From: Bremia lactucae
Lineage: Eukaryota > Oomycota > Peronosporomycetes > Peronosporales > Peronosporaceae
Reading direction: 5' to 3'
Assembly (NCBI RefSeq): GCF_004359215.1
Contig: NC_090614.1
Coordinates: 4,265,497 to 4,329,496 of the forward strand
DNA length: 64,000 bases
The position numbers were made by a program, and so were the translations under genes. Of this stretch, positions 19,376 to 29,556 are shown piece by piece. Every line of letters begins with the position of its first letter. Position 1 is the stretch's first letter. Below the pieces are notes generated by a model that did no database searches, was not told where the DNA came from, and saw nothing but the letters and a program-made list of their open reading frames with translations.

Positions 19376-20587
19376 TTACATCTTTTCGCTTCGTTTTACG
19401 AGCTCGTCGAGTAATTCCTTTGTTGAAAGCGTTTCGAGGTCAAGAGCAGGCACGTCAAGCCAATTGACGGGGTGTTTTAGAATTTGTAGCGTCTTCTCTT
19501 CCCAGGATCCAGGAGCGGGGATGTTCATGTATTCCCAACGGGCTGTGAGTGGCAATGACATGAGAATTGACTCGACCCGTGACCCAGGGGTTAAAAGACC
19601 AAACTTCGTGCCACGGTCGTACATGATATTAAACTCGACGTACCGTCCTCGACGCATTTGTTGCCACTCTTTCTGCTGTGGTGTAAACGGCATGTCCTTG
19701 CGTTTGTTTAGTATCGGAACGTAGGCATCTAACATCGAGTTGGCACACTGCCGAATCAATTGAAAGTGCTCTTCTGACGTGTCCGTGAGGTCATCAAAGA
19801 AAAAGCCACCAATCCCACGACACTCTTGACGATGAGGAATGTAAAAGTACTTGTCGCACGCTTCTTTCCACGCAGGATAAAGGGATAAGTCGCGTTTGTC
19901 CAACTGCGTCTTGTACACAGCGTGGAAATGACGAGCATCGTCTTCAAAGAGATAACTCGGGGTCAAATCGGTCCCGCCTCCAAACCAGCCAATGGTTTTT
20001 GCTTTGCCTTGGGCGTCATTATAACCGGTTTCGACTTCAAAATACCGGTAATTCATATGAATCGTGGGGGCCATGGGATTGTGGGGATGCATGACGAGAC
20101 TCACGCCGCAGGCATAGAATGGAAGCGCCACGCCTTCTTTTAGATCTTTGCCTCGCTGGGTCATTTCTTTAATAGCAGCAGGTGGGAGGGTCCCGTGAAT
20201 GATCGAGACACCGACACCAGCCTTTTCAAACACGTTTCCATCCTGCAAGATACGACTTCGACCGCCTCCACCGTGGCCTTCGCGCTCCCACGAGTCCTCA
20301 TGGAATGTTTTGCCGTCAATTGCTTCAATACCAGCACAGATCTCGTCCTGGACACGCAAGATCAATGCCTCCATGCGCTTGGAGAGCGGTGCCTTGGTGT
20401 TAAATTCAATGCTATCCTTCGAGGCCCGATCTTCCGAAAGAGGCTCATAGAGGAATTCGGACGTCGGGATGAAACTTTTGCACCGGGACTTTTCCTGCTG
20501 CTTTGACACGTACGTGACGCCTAACGCCGCGGGCAGCGCCGCAACGAGCCACGGCCTTGGCTTCAACAAGTGGCTAAAATGACGCAT
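19376..20587 (-). CDS. CPOX: Coproporphyrinogen III oxidase, oxygen-dependent (HemF type)
   Basis: A 403-residue intronless gene. The N-terminus has a basic segment plus a hydrophobic stretch (PWLVAALPAALGVTYV), consistent with targeting to the mitochondrial intermembrane space. Family blocks are in order: GGGGRSRILQDGNVFEKAGV (about 106-125), HPHNPMAPTIHMNYRYFE (about 167-184), WFGGGTDLTPSYLFEDDARH (about 201-220) and PHRQECRGIGGFFFDDL (about 252-268). The family carries out the two oxidative decarboxylations that turn coproporphyrinogen III into protoporphyrinogen IX in heme synthesis, using O2 and no cofactor. The length is normal for the eukaryotic enzyme and no key block is missing. It is divergent from the RidA-family gene. 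Confidence 0.96.
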   Translation of the reverse strand: MRHFSHLLKPRPWLVAALPAALGVTYVSKQQEKSRCKSFIPTSEFLYEPLSEDRASKDSIEFNTKAPLSKRMEALILRVQDEICAGIEAIDGKTFHEDSWEREGHGGGGRSRILQDGNVFEKAGVGVSIIHGTLPPAAIKEMTQRGKDLKEGVALPFYACGVSLVMHPHNPMAPTIHMNYRYFEVETGYNDAQGKAKTIGWFGGGTDLTPSYLFEDDARHFHAVYKTQLDKRDLSLYPAWKEACDKYFYIPHRQECRGIGGFFFDDLTDTSEEHFQLIRQCANSMLDAYVPILNKRKDMPFTPQQKEWQQMRRGRYVEFNIMYDRGTKFGLLTPGSRVESILMSLPLTARWEYMNIPAPGSWEEKTLQILKHPVNWLDVPALDLETLSTKELLDELVKRSEKM

Positions 20588-20685
20588 CGAGGCCGCAAAT
20601 GTCGGAGACTCTTTAGATGAAGGCTAGTTGGCTGAAATTATGAAGATTAAGTAAAAACTTTATAAATTTTCATTTTCTAATTAAT
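20588..20685. promoter_or_regulatory. Shared divergent promoter of CPOX and the RidA-family gene
   Basis: The two start codons are 98 bp apart. TTTCATTTTCTAATTA at 20669-20684 resembles an oomycete initiator for the plus-strand gene, though it would leave almost no 5' leader. Confidence 0.4.
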
Positions 20686-21304
20686 ATGGGAAAAATTGAA
20701 GATCGATTGGCCGAATTGGGCATTGAGTTGCCTGCTGCTGGCAGCCCGAAAGGGAATTACGTGAACGTCGTTCGCACGGGGAGCTATATCCACACTGGTA
20801 TATGATTCTTGCAATACTGTCGACAAATGCTTACTGAAAGGGCGTATTTCCATAGCTGGCCACCTGCCCATGACTGCCGCGGGCGAGCTCATTACTGGCA
20901 AAGTCGGCAAGGACCTGACGACAAAGGAGGGATACATTGCCGCAAAGCAAGTCGTTTTCGCTCTGCTGGCTACACTTAAAAGTATGGTATTTGACTTTCA
21001 CGATTCTGTCGAGTATAGAGAATCTAGCGACTAACGTCGACTGTCTGGCTGCTGAGCAGAAGAGCTAGGCGAGTTGGACCATATCAAGCGCATAGTTAAA
21101 CTCACCGGCTTCGTCAACTGCATAGACACGTATACGGCTCAACCAGGTGTGATCAACGGTGCATCGGACACGCTGGCTACCATTTTCGGGGACAAAGGCA
21201 AGCACGCGCGATCCGCGGTCGGTACTAACGCTTTACCGCTTAACGTGGCGGTGGAAATTGAAGCCATTGTAGAAGTAGAAGATGCGGCGCCATCGCTTTC
21301 ATAA
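20686..21304 (+). CDS. RidA/YjgF/UK114 family protein
   Basis: Three exons, 20686-20797, 20856-20981 and 21060-21304 (160 residues). The introns are 58 and 78 nt (GTATAT...CATAG, GTATGG...AGCAG), both phase 1. The opening IEDRLAELGIELPAAGSPKGNYVNVVRTG, then AGHLPM, LDHIKRIVKLTGFVNC and a C-terminal HARSAVGTNALPLNVAVEIEAI are the standard blocks of this family. RidA proteins deaminate reactive enamine/imine intermediates made by PLP enzymes; other family members have different or unknown roles. I chose the acceptor at 20855 because it gives the family-length loop; the AG at 20840 would insert five residues. The usual length for this longer subfamily is about 150-160 residues. Confidence 0.85.
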
Positions 21305-22297
21305 GCTATTGAGAAGATGCTGCTCATTCTCGTGTAGTTGACCTAAAAAACGATTGATGCCTCATAAAATTGTTCGAGTTGAAATAATTTAAAGGGTTAG
21401 TGGTTTAAAGATTTGTATACTTAAAATCGACGGAATGTTGAATGCGGGGATGACTATTATTATCAAGACGACGAACAGAAACATAAGAATCATTTCTTAC
21501 TCACATTGGACTAGTTATTTGCTGGAATATGGTTCTGTCTTTGCCTAAATAAACTTTCTTATGAGCAACTGTAATTGTAATTACAAGTAAATCTTAAGTA
21601 GATATATACTTTAACGCTAAGAAATGGTAGTAATTGGAGCCGGGGGGAGCTGCTTAATTTCATGTTAAAAACATATTTCATTTTTTACGTTAGCTTCCAA
21701 TGAAAGCTTATAGAGCCTATCCAGACTTGCGCAGGGCGGACAGTGAGAAATATGCAAGTTTTGCTTGCCAATTCAGTTGACGTCCTGCAAGTTAGGAGAG
21801 AGATCTGAAAATCTTGTACATTAATACATTTACGGGCACTAAAACCATACATGTTTCATTTCACTGCCGTTGATGAATGTTGCACGCTGCTACTATTAAA
21901 CAGTCGCGCTTCTATGTTGTCAACTCTAATGGACGGAAGTTGCCAGTGATTTTTTTTCCGTTAGTGAATCAAATTGCGATCACTTTTTAAAATTAAGATT
22001 ATAGATGGCATACAAGATGCCGGACGACAATCTCAAACAGTGTGGGACAATTCTTAAATATGTTGTGTAGACCCAACGAAGAACTCCTTGACACGTCTTA
22101 AAAGAGGGTGATTTTTTATAACGGTCTCAATATATTTTGCGTTTCCTATCAGTTGTGACGTTTCAAAAAGAGAGCACACTTCTTACAATTTTGACATAAA
22201 AGTCGTCGTGGCACGACGAAGCCAATCGGGCAATCCATGGTCTCACCGGCGTTACGTCTGCGAAAGATTCTACATAATCACTACAATGACTCTCTAA
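21305..22297. other. Gene-free AT-rich interval
   Basis: About 1 kb without a supported ORF or repeat; I see nothing specific in it. Confidence 0.45.
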
Positions 22298-22312
22298 TCA
22301 CTTTTCAACTTG
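22298..22312 (+). promoter_or_regulatory. Oomycete-type initiator before the 22344 gene
   Basis: TCACTTTTCAACTTG fits the oomycete Inr pattern and lies 32-46 nt before the ATG at 22344. It supports calling that ORF a gene. Confidence 0.55.
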
Positions 22313-22343
22313 AACCATCAGGCTCACGCAACTAAACCGAGCA

Positions 22344-22733
22344 ATGGTCCTCACCGCACAGATCCCATTCAATACCTCGGTGGCCGACGCCAAGCAAGCT
22401 TGCCCGTCGCAGTGTCGCAACCATAGACTGATTGCCAATAATCAGACAATTCGTCGAGCTGATGCAAGGGCAATCCACCGCGTTCGACTTTGCTATCGCG
22501 ACGAGGCTTACCGCCAGCGCGCGGAAGAGCGCACCAAAAACCTGATTGTGGACGCATCGTCACCCACAAATTCTAGCACCAGCGTGCTGCTGGCGAAGAA
22601 GGCACTCAAGTATCGAAAAGTCTACGATCGTATAACTAACGTCAATGTGAACGACCCGAAGTTTGACGTGTTTGAGTTTCTAGGCGTGGACTGGTGCAAG
22701 TCTACAACGACGAATTCATCTGGATATGTATGA
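22344..22733 (+). CDS. Small hypothetical protein
   Basis: A 129-residue intronless ATG frame. It is basic in the middle (RADARAIHRVRLCYRDEAYRQRAEERTK), then has a Ser/Thr-rich spacer and a conserved-looking C-terminal end (VYDRITNVNVNDPKFDVFEFLGVDWC). There is no signal peptide or membrane span, and I do not recognise the family. The initiator-like motif at the right distance and ordinary codon use favour a real gene. The EER-like string inside is not in an effector context. Confidence 0.6.
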   Translation: MVLTAQIPFNTSVADAKQACPSQCRNHRLIANNQTIRRADARAIHRVRLCYRDEAYRQRAEERTKNLIVDASSPTNSSTSVLLAKKALKYRKVYDRITNVNVNDPKFDVFEFLGVDWCKSTTTNSSGYV

Positions 22734-23688
22734 GGTCGATGACAGCAAACTATAAATCGATGTCGTCGCGTGAAACATTGTTGAAGTGACGTTAATATCT
22801 CTTCGACCAGAATATTCCAACTTTTATTATTAATTTATATATTGATTTTCAAAATTCCATAATTTGTGTTTGCACAAATATTGGAAAACAAGGCCTAATA
22901 CCATCCCAATTTAAACTTGTTTTTAGTAAATGGAGCTTTGTGAATTCGTGTTAGAAAATCGGAAGACGAAAATTTGTCTTCTTTTCGTCGCGATACGTTC
23001 ATCCTTGCGAACTTGCGCATTGACTATCATATGTCCAGTCAGTCCTATTGATAGACCATGCTGTGACAATTCATTTCTTACAAATGCTATAGTTCGATGC
23101 CTTTCGAGATCTGCTTTGGCTACTTGTAGATGACCGGGCAGCACTGTTTCTACTTTTCAAATTTAAAATCTTTTTGCACGACCTCGCTCTACCTTGCGCG
23201 GCCATAGTTGCTGCATTACTCAGGCAGCTGACCATTATAGCTGTGTCATGCGAAGTATTCAAAACTTAACTATTTACAAGTTTTTAACTGCTGTTTGTGA
23301 GATTGATGACCATGAAGCCTTAAAATATTACCGGTAACTTTAATGTGCATGATTGCTTCACATGCCTAACTTAGAGAAATTAAAAAATGCACGCTCAATC
23401 CCTTTTTCTGAATCAAAACTCAACACGGTTTTTAAGAGATTTTTTCTTAAAAGACGTAAACGAGCTGCCAAAAAATAAATTGAAGAGAATTTTTAGTGTC
23501 ACGACCAAAGCTCTATATCTTCGGAAGATAACCACAAATACGATGCTCGACGGTACTGCCTTGAAGTAGCCATATAGATAAGGTTACAGCTAAATTCTAG
23601 AATCTACCGACTGGTTGTATATCGGCGAACTTTATCTGATAATTCGCTTAACAGCGCAAGTCACCCTCGTAAAAAATCTGCCCCGGTG
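22734..23688. other. Gene-free AT-rich interval
   Basis: Short ORFs on both strands (for example 22930-23133 +, 22923-23144 -, 23387-23569 +) show no family features. The right end must hold the promoter of the dehydrogenase gene. Confidence 0.45.
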
Positions 23689-24867
23689 ATGATCTTGGCG
23701 CGCGCATCTCGCAGCGTCTCGTGTGCCTCGAGACTCGTGTCTGCGAAGCGCCATTTTGCATCGAAGGCCAATTGCGTCAACTTGGCAGTGGTAGGCACGG
23801 GGCGCATGGGATGCATTCGCTTATCTGGAATGCAGAACGATCCTCGCGTCTCCATCGCTGCGATCATCGACCCGAATGCGAGCGCGAAGCAGTTGCAAGA
23901 AATGAGTCGACAGTATGGAACCGAGTGTTTGTCGACGCTTGCGGAAGCAGAAGACGCTCTTAACCGAAAGAACGAGACACTCGACGGCATTTGGATCTCG
24001 ACGCCGACCCACACGCACTTGAGTCTGATTAACGAGTGCGCTGCGGGTGTGTTAGGCACCCAGCTCAAGGCGATTGGCATTGAAAAGCCTGTTGCGGCTC
24101 GGGTGGTTGAAATTGATGCGGCGTACCACGTTTGCCACACGAACGACATCAAGCTCTTTTGCTCGTTCCAGCGAAGATTTGATCCGAGCTATGAGGCGTT
24201 GCGAGTCCAGTGCGTGGACAAGAAGAGCATTGGGAAGCTCCAGTCAATCCACACAGTATTCCGCGACCATCCGTGTCCGTCGATGGAGTTCCTCAAGACT
24301 GGTGGGGATCCGTTCCACGACCTCGCAGTACACGACATTGACTACGTGTGTGACCTCGTAGGTGAGTACCCCACGAAGGTTTACGCGTACGGCACGAGCT
24401 TGTCCGCGGAGTTACGACAGCTCAACGTGATGGATAAGGCCAGTGTGTGGCTTGAATTCCCCACGACTGGCGTTGTATGCACCATGGATCTCAGTCGCAG
24501 TGCCGAGTATGGCTACGACCAGCGAATTGAGGTCTCGGGGGAACACGGCATGCTCCAAGTGCTAAATCCGAGCAAAACGGCCATGGTGCAGTCGATTACG
24601 GGTGGCATTACGGCCGACGCGCTGCTGCATTCGTTTCCAGAACGCTTCCGACAAGCGTATTTGCTTGAGCTCGACAGCTTCATCAACGTCGTGCAGGGCA
24701 AAGGAACTCCGCGCATTCACTGGCGAGCTTCGCGCATGAATACGATTATTGCTGAAGCTGCTCGGATCGCGGCAGTTGAGAAAAAGATCGTGAGTATCAA
24801 GTATCTAGAGAGCAAGCAAATTGCGCCGGATGGGGACCCGATCGTAGAATGTAAATACGAATTCTAA
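23689..24867 (+). CDS. Gfo/Idh/MocA family dehydrogenase (inositol 2-dehydrogenase-like)
   Basis: A 392-residue single exon. A basic N-terminus (MILARASRSVSCASRLVSAKRHFASKA) resembles a mitochondrial presequence. The Rossmann fold then starts VNLAVVGTGRMG (about residues 31-41), with the family EKP loop at IGIEKPVA (Lys about 133) and the catalytic-region motif GGDPFHDLAVHDIDY (His about 215). This is the layout of myo-inositol 2-dehydrogenase and related NAD(P)-dependent sugar dehydrogenases; the exact substrate cannot be fixed from sequence. The frame begins with a GTG at 23686, but the adjacent ATG at 23689 is the start. No operon-like neighbour suggests a pathway. Confidence 0.88.
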   Translation: MILARASRSVSCASRLVSAKRHFASKANCVNLAVVGTGRMGCIRLSGMQNDPRVSIAAIIDPNASAKQLQEMSRQYGTECLSTLAEAEDALNRKNETLDGIWISTPTHTHLSLINECAAGVLGTQLKAIGIEKPVAARVVEIDAAYHVCHTNDIKLFCSFQRRFDPSYEALRVQCVDKKSIGKLQSIHTVFRDHPCPSMEFLKTGGDPFHDLAVHDIDYVCDLVGEYPTKVYAYGTSLSAELRQLNVMDKASVWLEFPTTGVVCTMDLSRSAEYGYDQRIEVSGEHGMLQVLNPSKTAMVQSITGGITADALLHSFPERFRQAYLLELDSFINVVQGKGTPRIHWRASRMNTIIAEAARIAAVEKKIVSIKYLESKQIAPDGDPIVECKYEF

Positions 24868-25982
24868 ACGAGAAAGTGATTTCTTAATGCGTTATTATTT
24901 GACAACGTCAAAGGATCTTGAGAAACTACACACAACGTAGAGGTCACGGACGGACGACAATGCTACAAACGTGACGAAGTCACGCAGCACTAGACAAATG
25001 CAAGCTGGATCAAAAATAAAACTCGTGGAGTTACCACGTGTGTTTTTTATGGCGTGTAAGTTCACCTCGGCATTATTGTTGTGATGAGGTAAGTCAGATA
25101 GATTTCTAGACGGTATTGTAACAAGGTAATATATTGTCCCGACCATTTCAGCGATGTGCTGTTAGAAACCTTCATCATTTGGGATTAGAACTTCATGGAA
25201 GAATTAATCCCACACCTGAATTTATTAATGAAATAACAATTATATCTATTAAAACTTTATGCCTTCACGACCCAAAACCTTTTATGACACCGTTTTTGAA
25301 TCTTCGCAAATGAAGAACCATTTCCTTTAAAGAATAATCTTATAAATTGTTGCAACGCCATTGCTTAAGCTCCTTAAAATCCAAACGATAGCAAAATCAA
25401 GCAAATGGGCTTCGTTCGGGTCCGGCTCAGATGCACTTGTTACGATTGCAGTTTAAGCGTTCCAAAAAAATGTTTAGCTGAGAGTGATCGACATAGCCAT
25501 GCGCCGTCAGGCCAAATCCAGAGAGAAACTTCCACCTTGGCTCACAATGAATTAAATTGCGAGCCAACAGGACCAAGGCTTACTACGGAATGGAGGTCGA
25601 GCCGCAAGAAAAAAATCGAAAATAATATATACAGTTATCATGATTATTAAGGTGGCGACCAGAAGGATCGCGAATCCGCATAGACTGTAATTCCTGATAG
25701 GGAGACCTGAAGGAAGCTGGACATAGATAATAGGTTTAATTGTATGCTTGTTATGTCTTGGCTTAAATACATAAGCCTTTAATTCATTAAATCAATTAAT
25801 CAGAGCCAGTAAGCCCCAGACTCAGATCGATAAAGTAGTGAATGTTGGTCGATGCGCGCGTCAACTAAATTTTAAAATCGTGACGACAAAGAAACGAATG
25901 AAAGATACGTCTTAAACATTTTGAGCTGGGCAATTTAAAGGCGCGGCTTCTGTGACAGACATCGGTGGAGTGAGTATAGTAT
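24868..25982. other. Gene-free interval before the transposon block
   Basis: AT-rich DNA with only short unrelated ORFs. It marks the boundary between the gene island and the retroelement cluster. Confidence 0.5.
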
Positions 25983-26418
25983 TGTAACGGGATGTATCGT
26001 TACATGAAATTAACACTTAAGGTTGTTAATTAATATATTATCTAGAAGGTAGATAATATTTGGAGAATATAACTTTACATGGTAATATTCTAAAAGCTCA
26101 TCCATTGAAAGATATAAGCCATTATATCTACTTTCCTCGCGGTCCAGTCAGCGCTGGACGCGCGCAAAGAGAAAGACAGATAAGGCTTCAGTACATGTTT
26201 TGTATTAACTATAACTAAGTTAGTATTAAGTAGATAGACAAGTAGAACTTAATTATATTAATACAGTTTAAATTTGACCCTCTTAAAAGCAAGTGTTTCA
26301 AAGAGAAGACTTCCTCTACACGTACTAGTTTACGTGAAGTGACGTGACACTACTCGCACTGAGGCAGTGCGAAGTGGACTTGTACTAAAGCAGCACAAGT
26401 CGGCAGTGCCCCGTTACA
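25983..26418 (+). repeat. 5' LTR of element D1 (436 bp)
   Basis: It starts TGTAACGGG and ends CCCGTTACA, a perfect 9-bp inverted pair at the tips. The PBS follows two bases later. Confidence 0.85.
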
Positions 26419-26420
26419 CC

Positions 26421-26428
26421 TGGTAGCA
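26421..26428 (+). other. tRNA primer-binding site of element D1
   Basis: TGGTAGCA, two bases after the LTR end, the same octamer as in families A and B. Confidence 0.7.
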
Positions 26429-26468
26429 CTTTGAAGTCCGTCCAAGGACCACAGTTCCATCATCTAAC

Positions 26469-27591
26469 ATGGACATGTTATATGATAATGGAAATACGCA
26501 TCACATTTCGCGTGATAGCTATTCCTTTCTAAGTGACATAGGAACGAGTGCGGTCGAACGAATGAGTTCGACCGTAGGGAACGATGCCATCTTGGCCATG
26601 CTGTCCGGATTGGACAGAGATGCCCTTCATTCGGCCATCGCCAAGTTCATACAAACTGAACTTGAGGAGGCGAAGGAGAAGGCAGCCTTGCTAAATCAGC
26701 AAGGCTCTCAACAGGCAGGACTGTTGAGTTTACAGCAGGTACAGACTCCTGTATCTGGGATGACGCACACGCGTCGTCCGAAAACCATAAAGATTGACAT
26801 CTCTAAGTATAGGGGAGTTGAAGAAGACTCCCTCTTGAGATGGTTTGTCGAGATGGACGATGCCATAAGGGCCCGTCACATCGTCGATGAGCAGTGCAAG
26901 TCGCATTTGCTCAGTCAAATATGGCAGATCGTGCCAAAACTTAAGCACTTGGCCTCAAGTTGCGCAACCCATATGTCTTTGGGTCGCAAGACGATTTTAA
27001 AGCCCGGTTCAGACAGACGTTTGAACTGTAAGGGCTGAGTTCAGAGCTCGTTCAGAGCTTCTGAAACTCAAGCACGACAAGCGTGATGTTCACGCTTATG
27101 CCTAGCACATACGACTCTTAGCGAGTTGTATCACGAACAACCCAGTTCATGAACACACGTTGATCACGGTGTTCATGCAAGGTCCTACGGATGGCCCCGT
27201 AAAGATTCACCTGTTTCGCTTGGAACTGGATACGCTTGAAGAAAGAATATCCGTTGCGGACCAGAAAAACTTTGGCTTGATACAGGCTCAGGCTAGTTCT
27301 TCATCATATCGTCCTCCAAGACGACACGTGTTAGGAGGTCCAGAACCCATGGACGTTTCTTACGTCGAAAGCGAGAGACCTCGCTTTTCGAGAAATAAGC
27401 AATTGCAGAAATGCCATCGTTGCCAAAAATCAGGACACAACGCTCATGAGTGTAGTGCCCCACGCCCAGCACCGAAAGATACTGAACGTAATTTTGGACC
27501 GTATGCCAAAAAGGGCAACGGTCGCGGGTCCGACGTTGTTGCGAAATCGCAACAGCGAAGCGGACCGCCAAAAAACGGTCGGGGTCAGTAG
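26469..27591 (+). pseudogene. gag of element D1
   Basis: An ATG frame from 26469 encodes a retrotransposon-Gag N-terminal half (KTIKIDISKYRGVEEDSLLRW) and stops at 27038. A frameshifted continuation, readable from about 27130 to 27591, has an AxxPMDVSYVE stretch and a CCHC knuckle (CHRCQKSGHNAHEC, nt about 27418-27460). At least one frameshift and several stops lie between the halves, so no full Gag can be made. Confidence 0.8.
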
Positions 27592-27641
27592 GGGCGCAAC
27601 GCCCTACTGATCCAGCAACCTCAAGAGAATTTGCAAATCTC

Positions 27642-27985
27642 TTGACAAAAGTTGCTCCAGACACACAATCATTATGTGTCTCTGCACCTGGTGATGAGGT
27701 ATCCCTCATCACCTTGAAGTTGAAAGTGACAAATGATTTGTCACTTAAAGCCCTAGTGGACTGCGGAGCGTCGAATAACTTTATTCGTCGCCAGTCACTA
27801 GAGGGTAGTAGGCTCAAATATATTGAGCGCGACATCCCTCCAACGAGGATGACGGTGCGTCTAGCGACAGGCGCATCGATAACAGTGATGAAACGCGTAG
27901 TGAAATTTCACTACACGTTAAGAGATTTACAGTATGATGATGATTTCATCGTACTGGATTTGGATGACAAATTTGATGTCATCCT
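27642..27985 (+). pseudogene. Aspartic protease region of element D1, first copy
   Basis: The retropepsin-type active site reads ALVDCGASNNFI, a DCGA instead of the usual D(S/T)GA, followed by the expected VRLATG and IVLDLDDKFDVIL blocks. The frame runs into the assembly gap. A near-copy of its second half starts immediately after the gap. Confidence 0.75.
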
Positions 27986-28726
27986 NNNNNNNNNNNNNNN
28001 NNNNNNNNNNNNNNNNNNNNNNNNNNNNNNNNNNNNNNNNNNNNNNNNNNNNNNNNNNNNNNNNNNNNNNNNNNNNNNNNNNNNNNNNNNNNNNNNNNNN
28101 NNNNNNNNNNNNNNNNNNNNNNNNNNNNNNNNNNNNNNNNNNNNNNNNNNNNNNNNNNNNNNNNNNNNNNNNNNNNNNNNNNNNNNNNNNNNNNNNNNNN
28201 NNNNNNNNNNNNNNNNNNNNNNNNNNNNNNNNNNNNNNNNNNNNNNNNNNNNNNNNNNNNNNNNNNNNNNNNNNNNNNNNNNNNNNNNNNNNNNNNNNNN
28301 NNNNNNNNNNNNNNNNNNNNNNNNNNNNNNNNNNNNNNNNNNNNNNNNNNNNNNNNNNNNNNNNNNNNNNNNNNNNNNNNNNNNNNNNNNNNNNNNNNNN
28401 NNNNNNNNNNNNNNNNNNNNNNNNNNNNNNNNNNNNNNNNNNNNNNNNNNNNNNNNNNNNNNNNNNNNNNNNNNNNNNNNNNNNNNNNNNNNNNNNNNNN
28501 NNNNNNNNNNNNNNNNNNNNNNNNNNNNNNNNNNNNNNNNNNNNNNNNNNNNNNNNNNNNNNNNNNNNNNNNNNNNNNNNNNNNNNNNNNNNNNNNNNNN
28601 NNNNNNNNNNNNNNNNNNNNNNNNNNNNNNNNNNNNNNNNNNNNNNNNNNNNNNNNNNNNNNNNNNNNNNNNNNNNNNNNNNNNNNNNNNNNNNNNNNNN
28701 NNNNNNNNNNNNNNNNNNNNNNNNNN
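27986..28726. other. Assembly gap (741 N)
   Basis: A run of N flanked on both sides by near-identical protease sequence (27720-27985 versus 28727-28992). Confidence 0.99.
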
Positions 28727-29029
28727 TTGAAAGTGACAAATGATTTGTCACTTAAAGCCCTAGTGGACTGCGGAGCGTCGAATAACTTTATTCGTCGCCA
28801 GTCACTAGAGGGTAGTAGGCTCAAATATATTGAGCGCGACATCCCTCCAACGAGGATGACGGTGCGTCTAGCGACAGGCGCATCAATAACATTGATGAAA
28901 TGCGTAGTGAGATTTTACTACACGCTAAAAGATTTACAGTACGATGAAATCATCATCGTACTGGATTTGGATGACAAATTTGATGTCATCCTAGATTACC
29001 TTGGCTCAGAAAATATGAGCCAAGGATAA
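28727..29029 (+). repeat. Second copy of the element D protease segment
   Basis: 28727-28992 matches 27720-27985 with about a dozen differences, most in the last 90 bases. It again contains LVDCGASNNFI. The frame ends at 29029. The copy may be a second element, the other haplotype, or an assembly duplication. Confidence 0.85.
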
Positions 29030-29556
29030 GCTGGCAGCATCGATCCGTAAAGATGCCTGCCTGCCACTTATTCATGAGATGGCCAACTGATGAACGTCTT
29101 GGAGCGTCCACAAGCGTGTGGATGTACTACGAGTGAGTGCGATGGCCTCACTTGTGAAACGGTTGTTAGTACAACCGCACAAGATCACAGTGTGATTACT
29201 TATCACACTGTGGAGTCAGCTGCTGTGCGAATGCGCAGGCAGCGCCGAAGGTCCACCACTCGAACAAGTCGAGTGGATTGAGACATGAATGTACGCCTAG
29301 CGGGCGACATTTAAGGAGTATATTGGTTGCCGCAAAGGGACAAAATCATGATCCTAGGTCGAGTAGAGAGTCGACCGTAGAGGACCCGACTGTGATAGCG
29401 CAATCAAAGTCGGAAGACGCTGGGGGATTAAGTCCCCACGTACTTAAGGATTAATCTCCTCTAAAAGTTGAAATAACTAGACTTCAAGATCCCGAGGGAT
29501 TAATCCCTCAGCAGCCTGTAGATAAATCCCAGGAAGAAACCGAGACATTAAATGTT

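Noticed and set aside
20798..20840. Earlier splice acceptor in the RidA-family gene
   Set aside because: It keeps the frame but inserts five residues into a conserved short loop; the next AG at 20855 restores the family length.
22344..22733. Possible RXLR-type effector because of RAEER
   Set aside because: No N-terminal signal peptide and no RxLR in the proper position; kept as a hypothetical protein.
22923..23569. Short ORFs on both strands, one with an RFLRDFF string
   Set aside because: No signal peptide and no acidic EER context, so not an RXLR effector; no other support.
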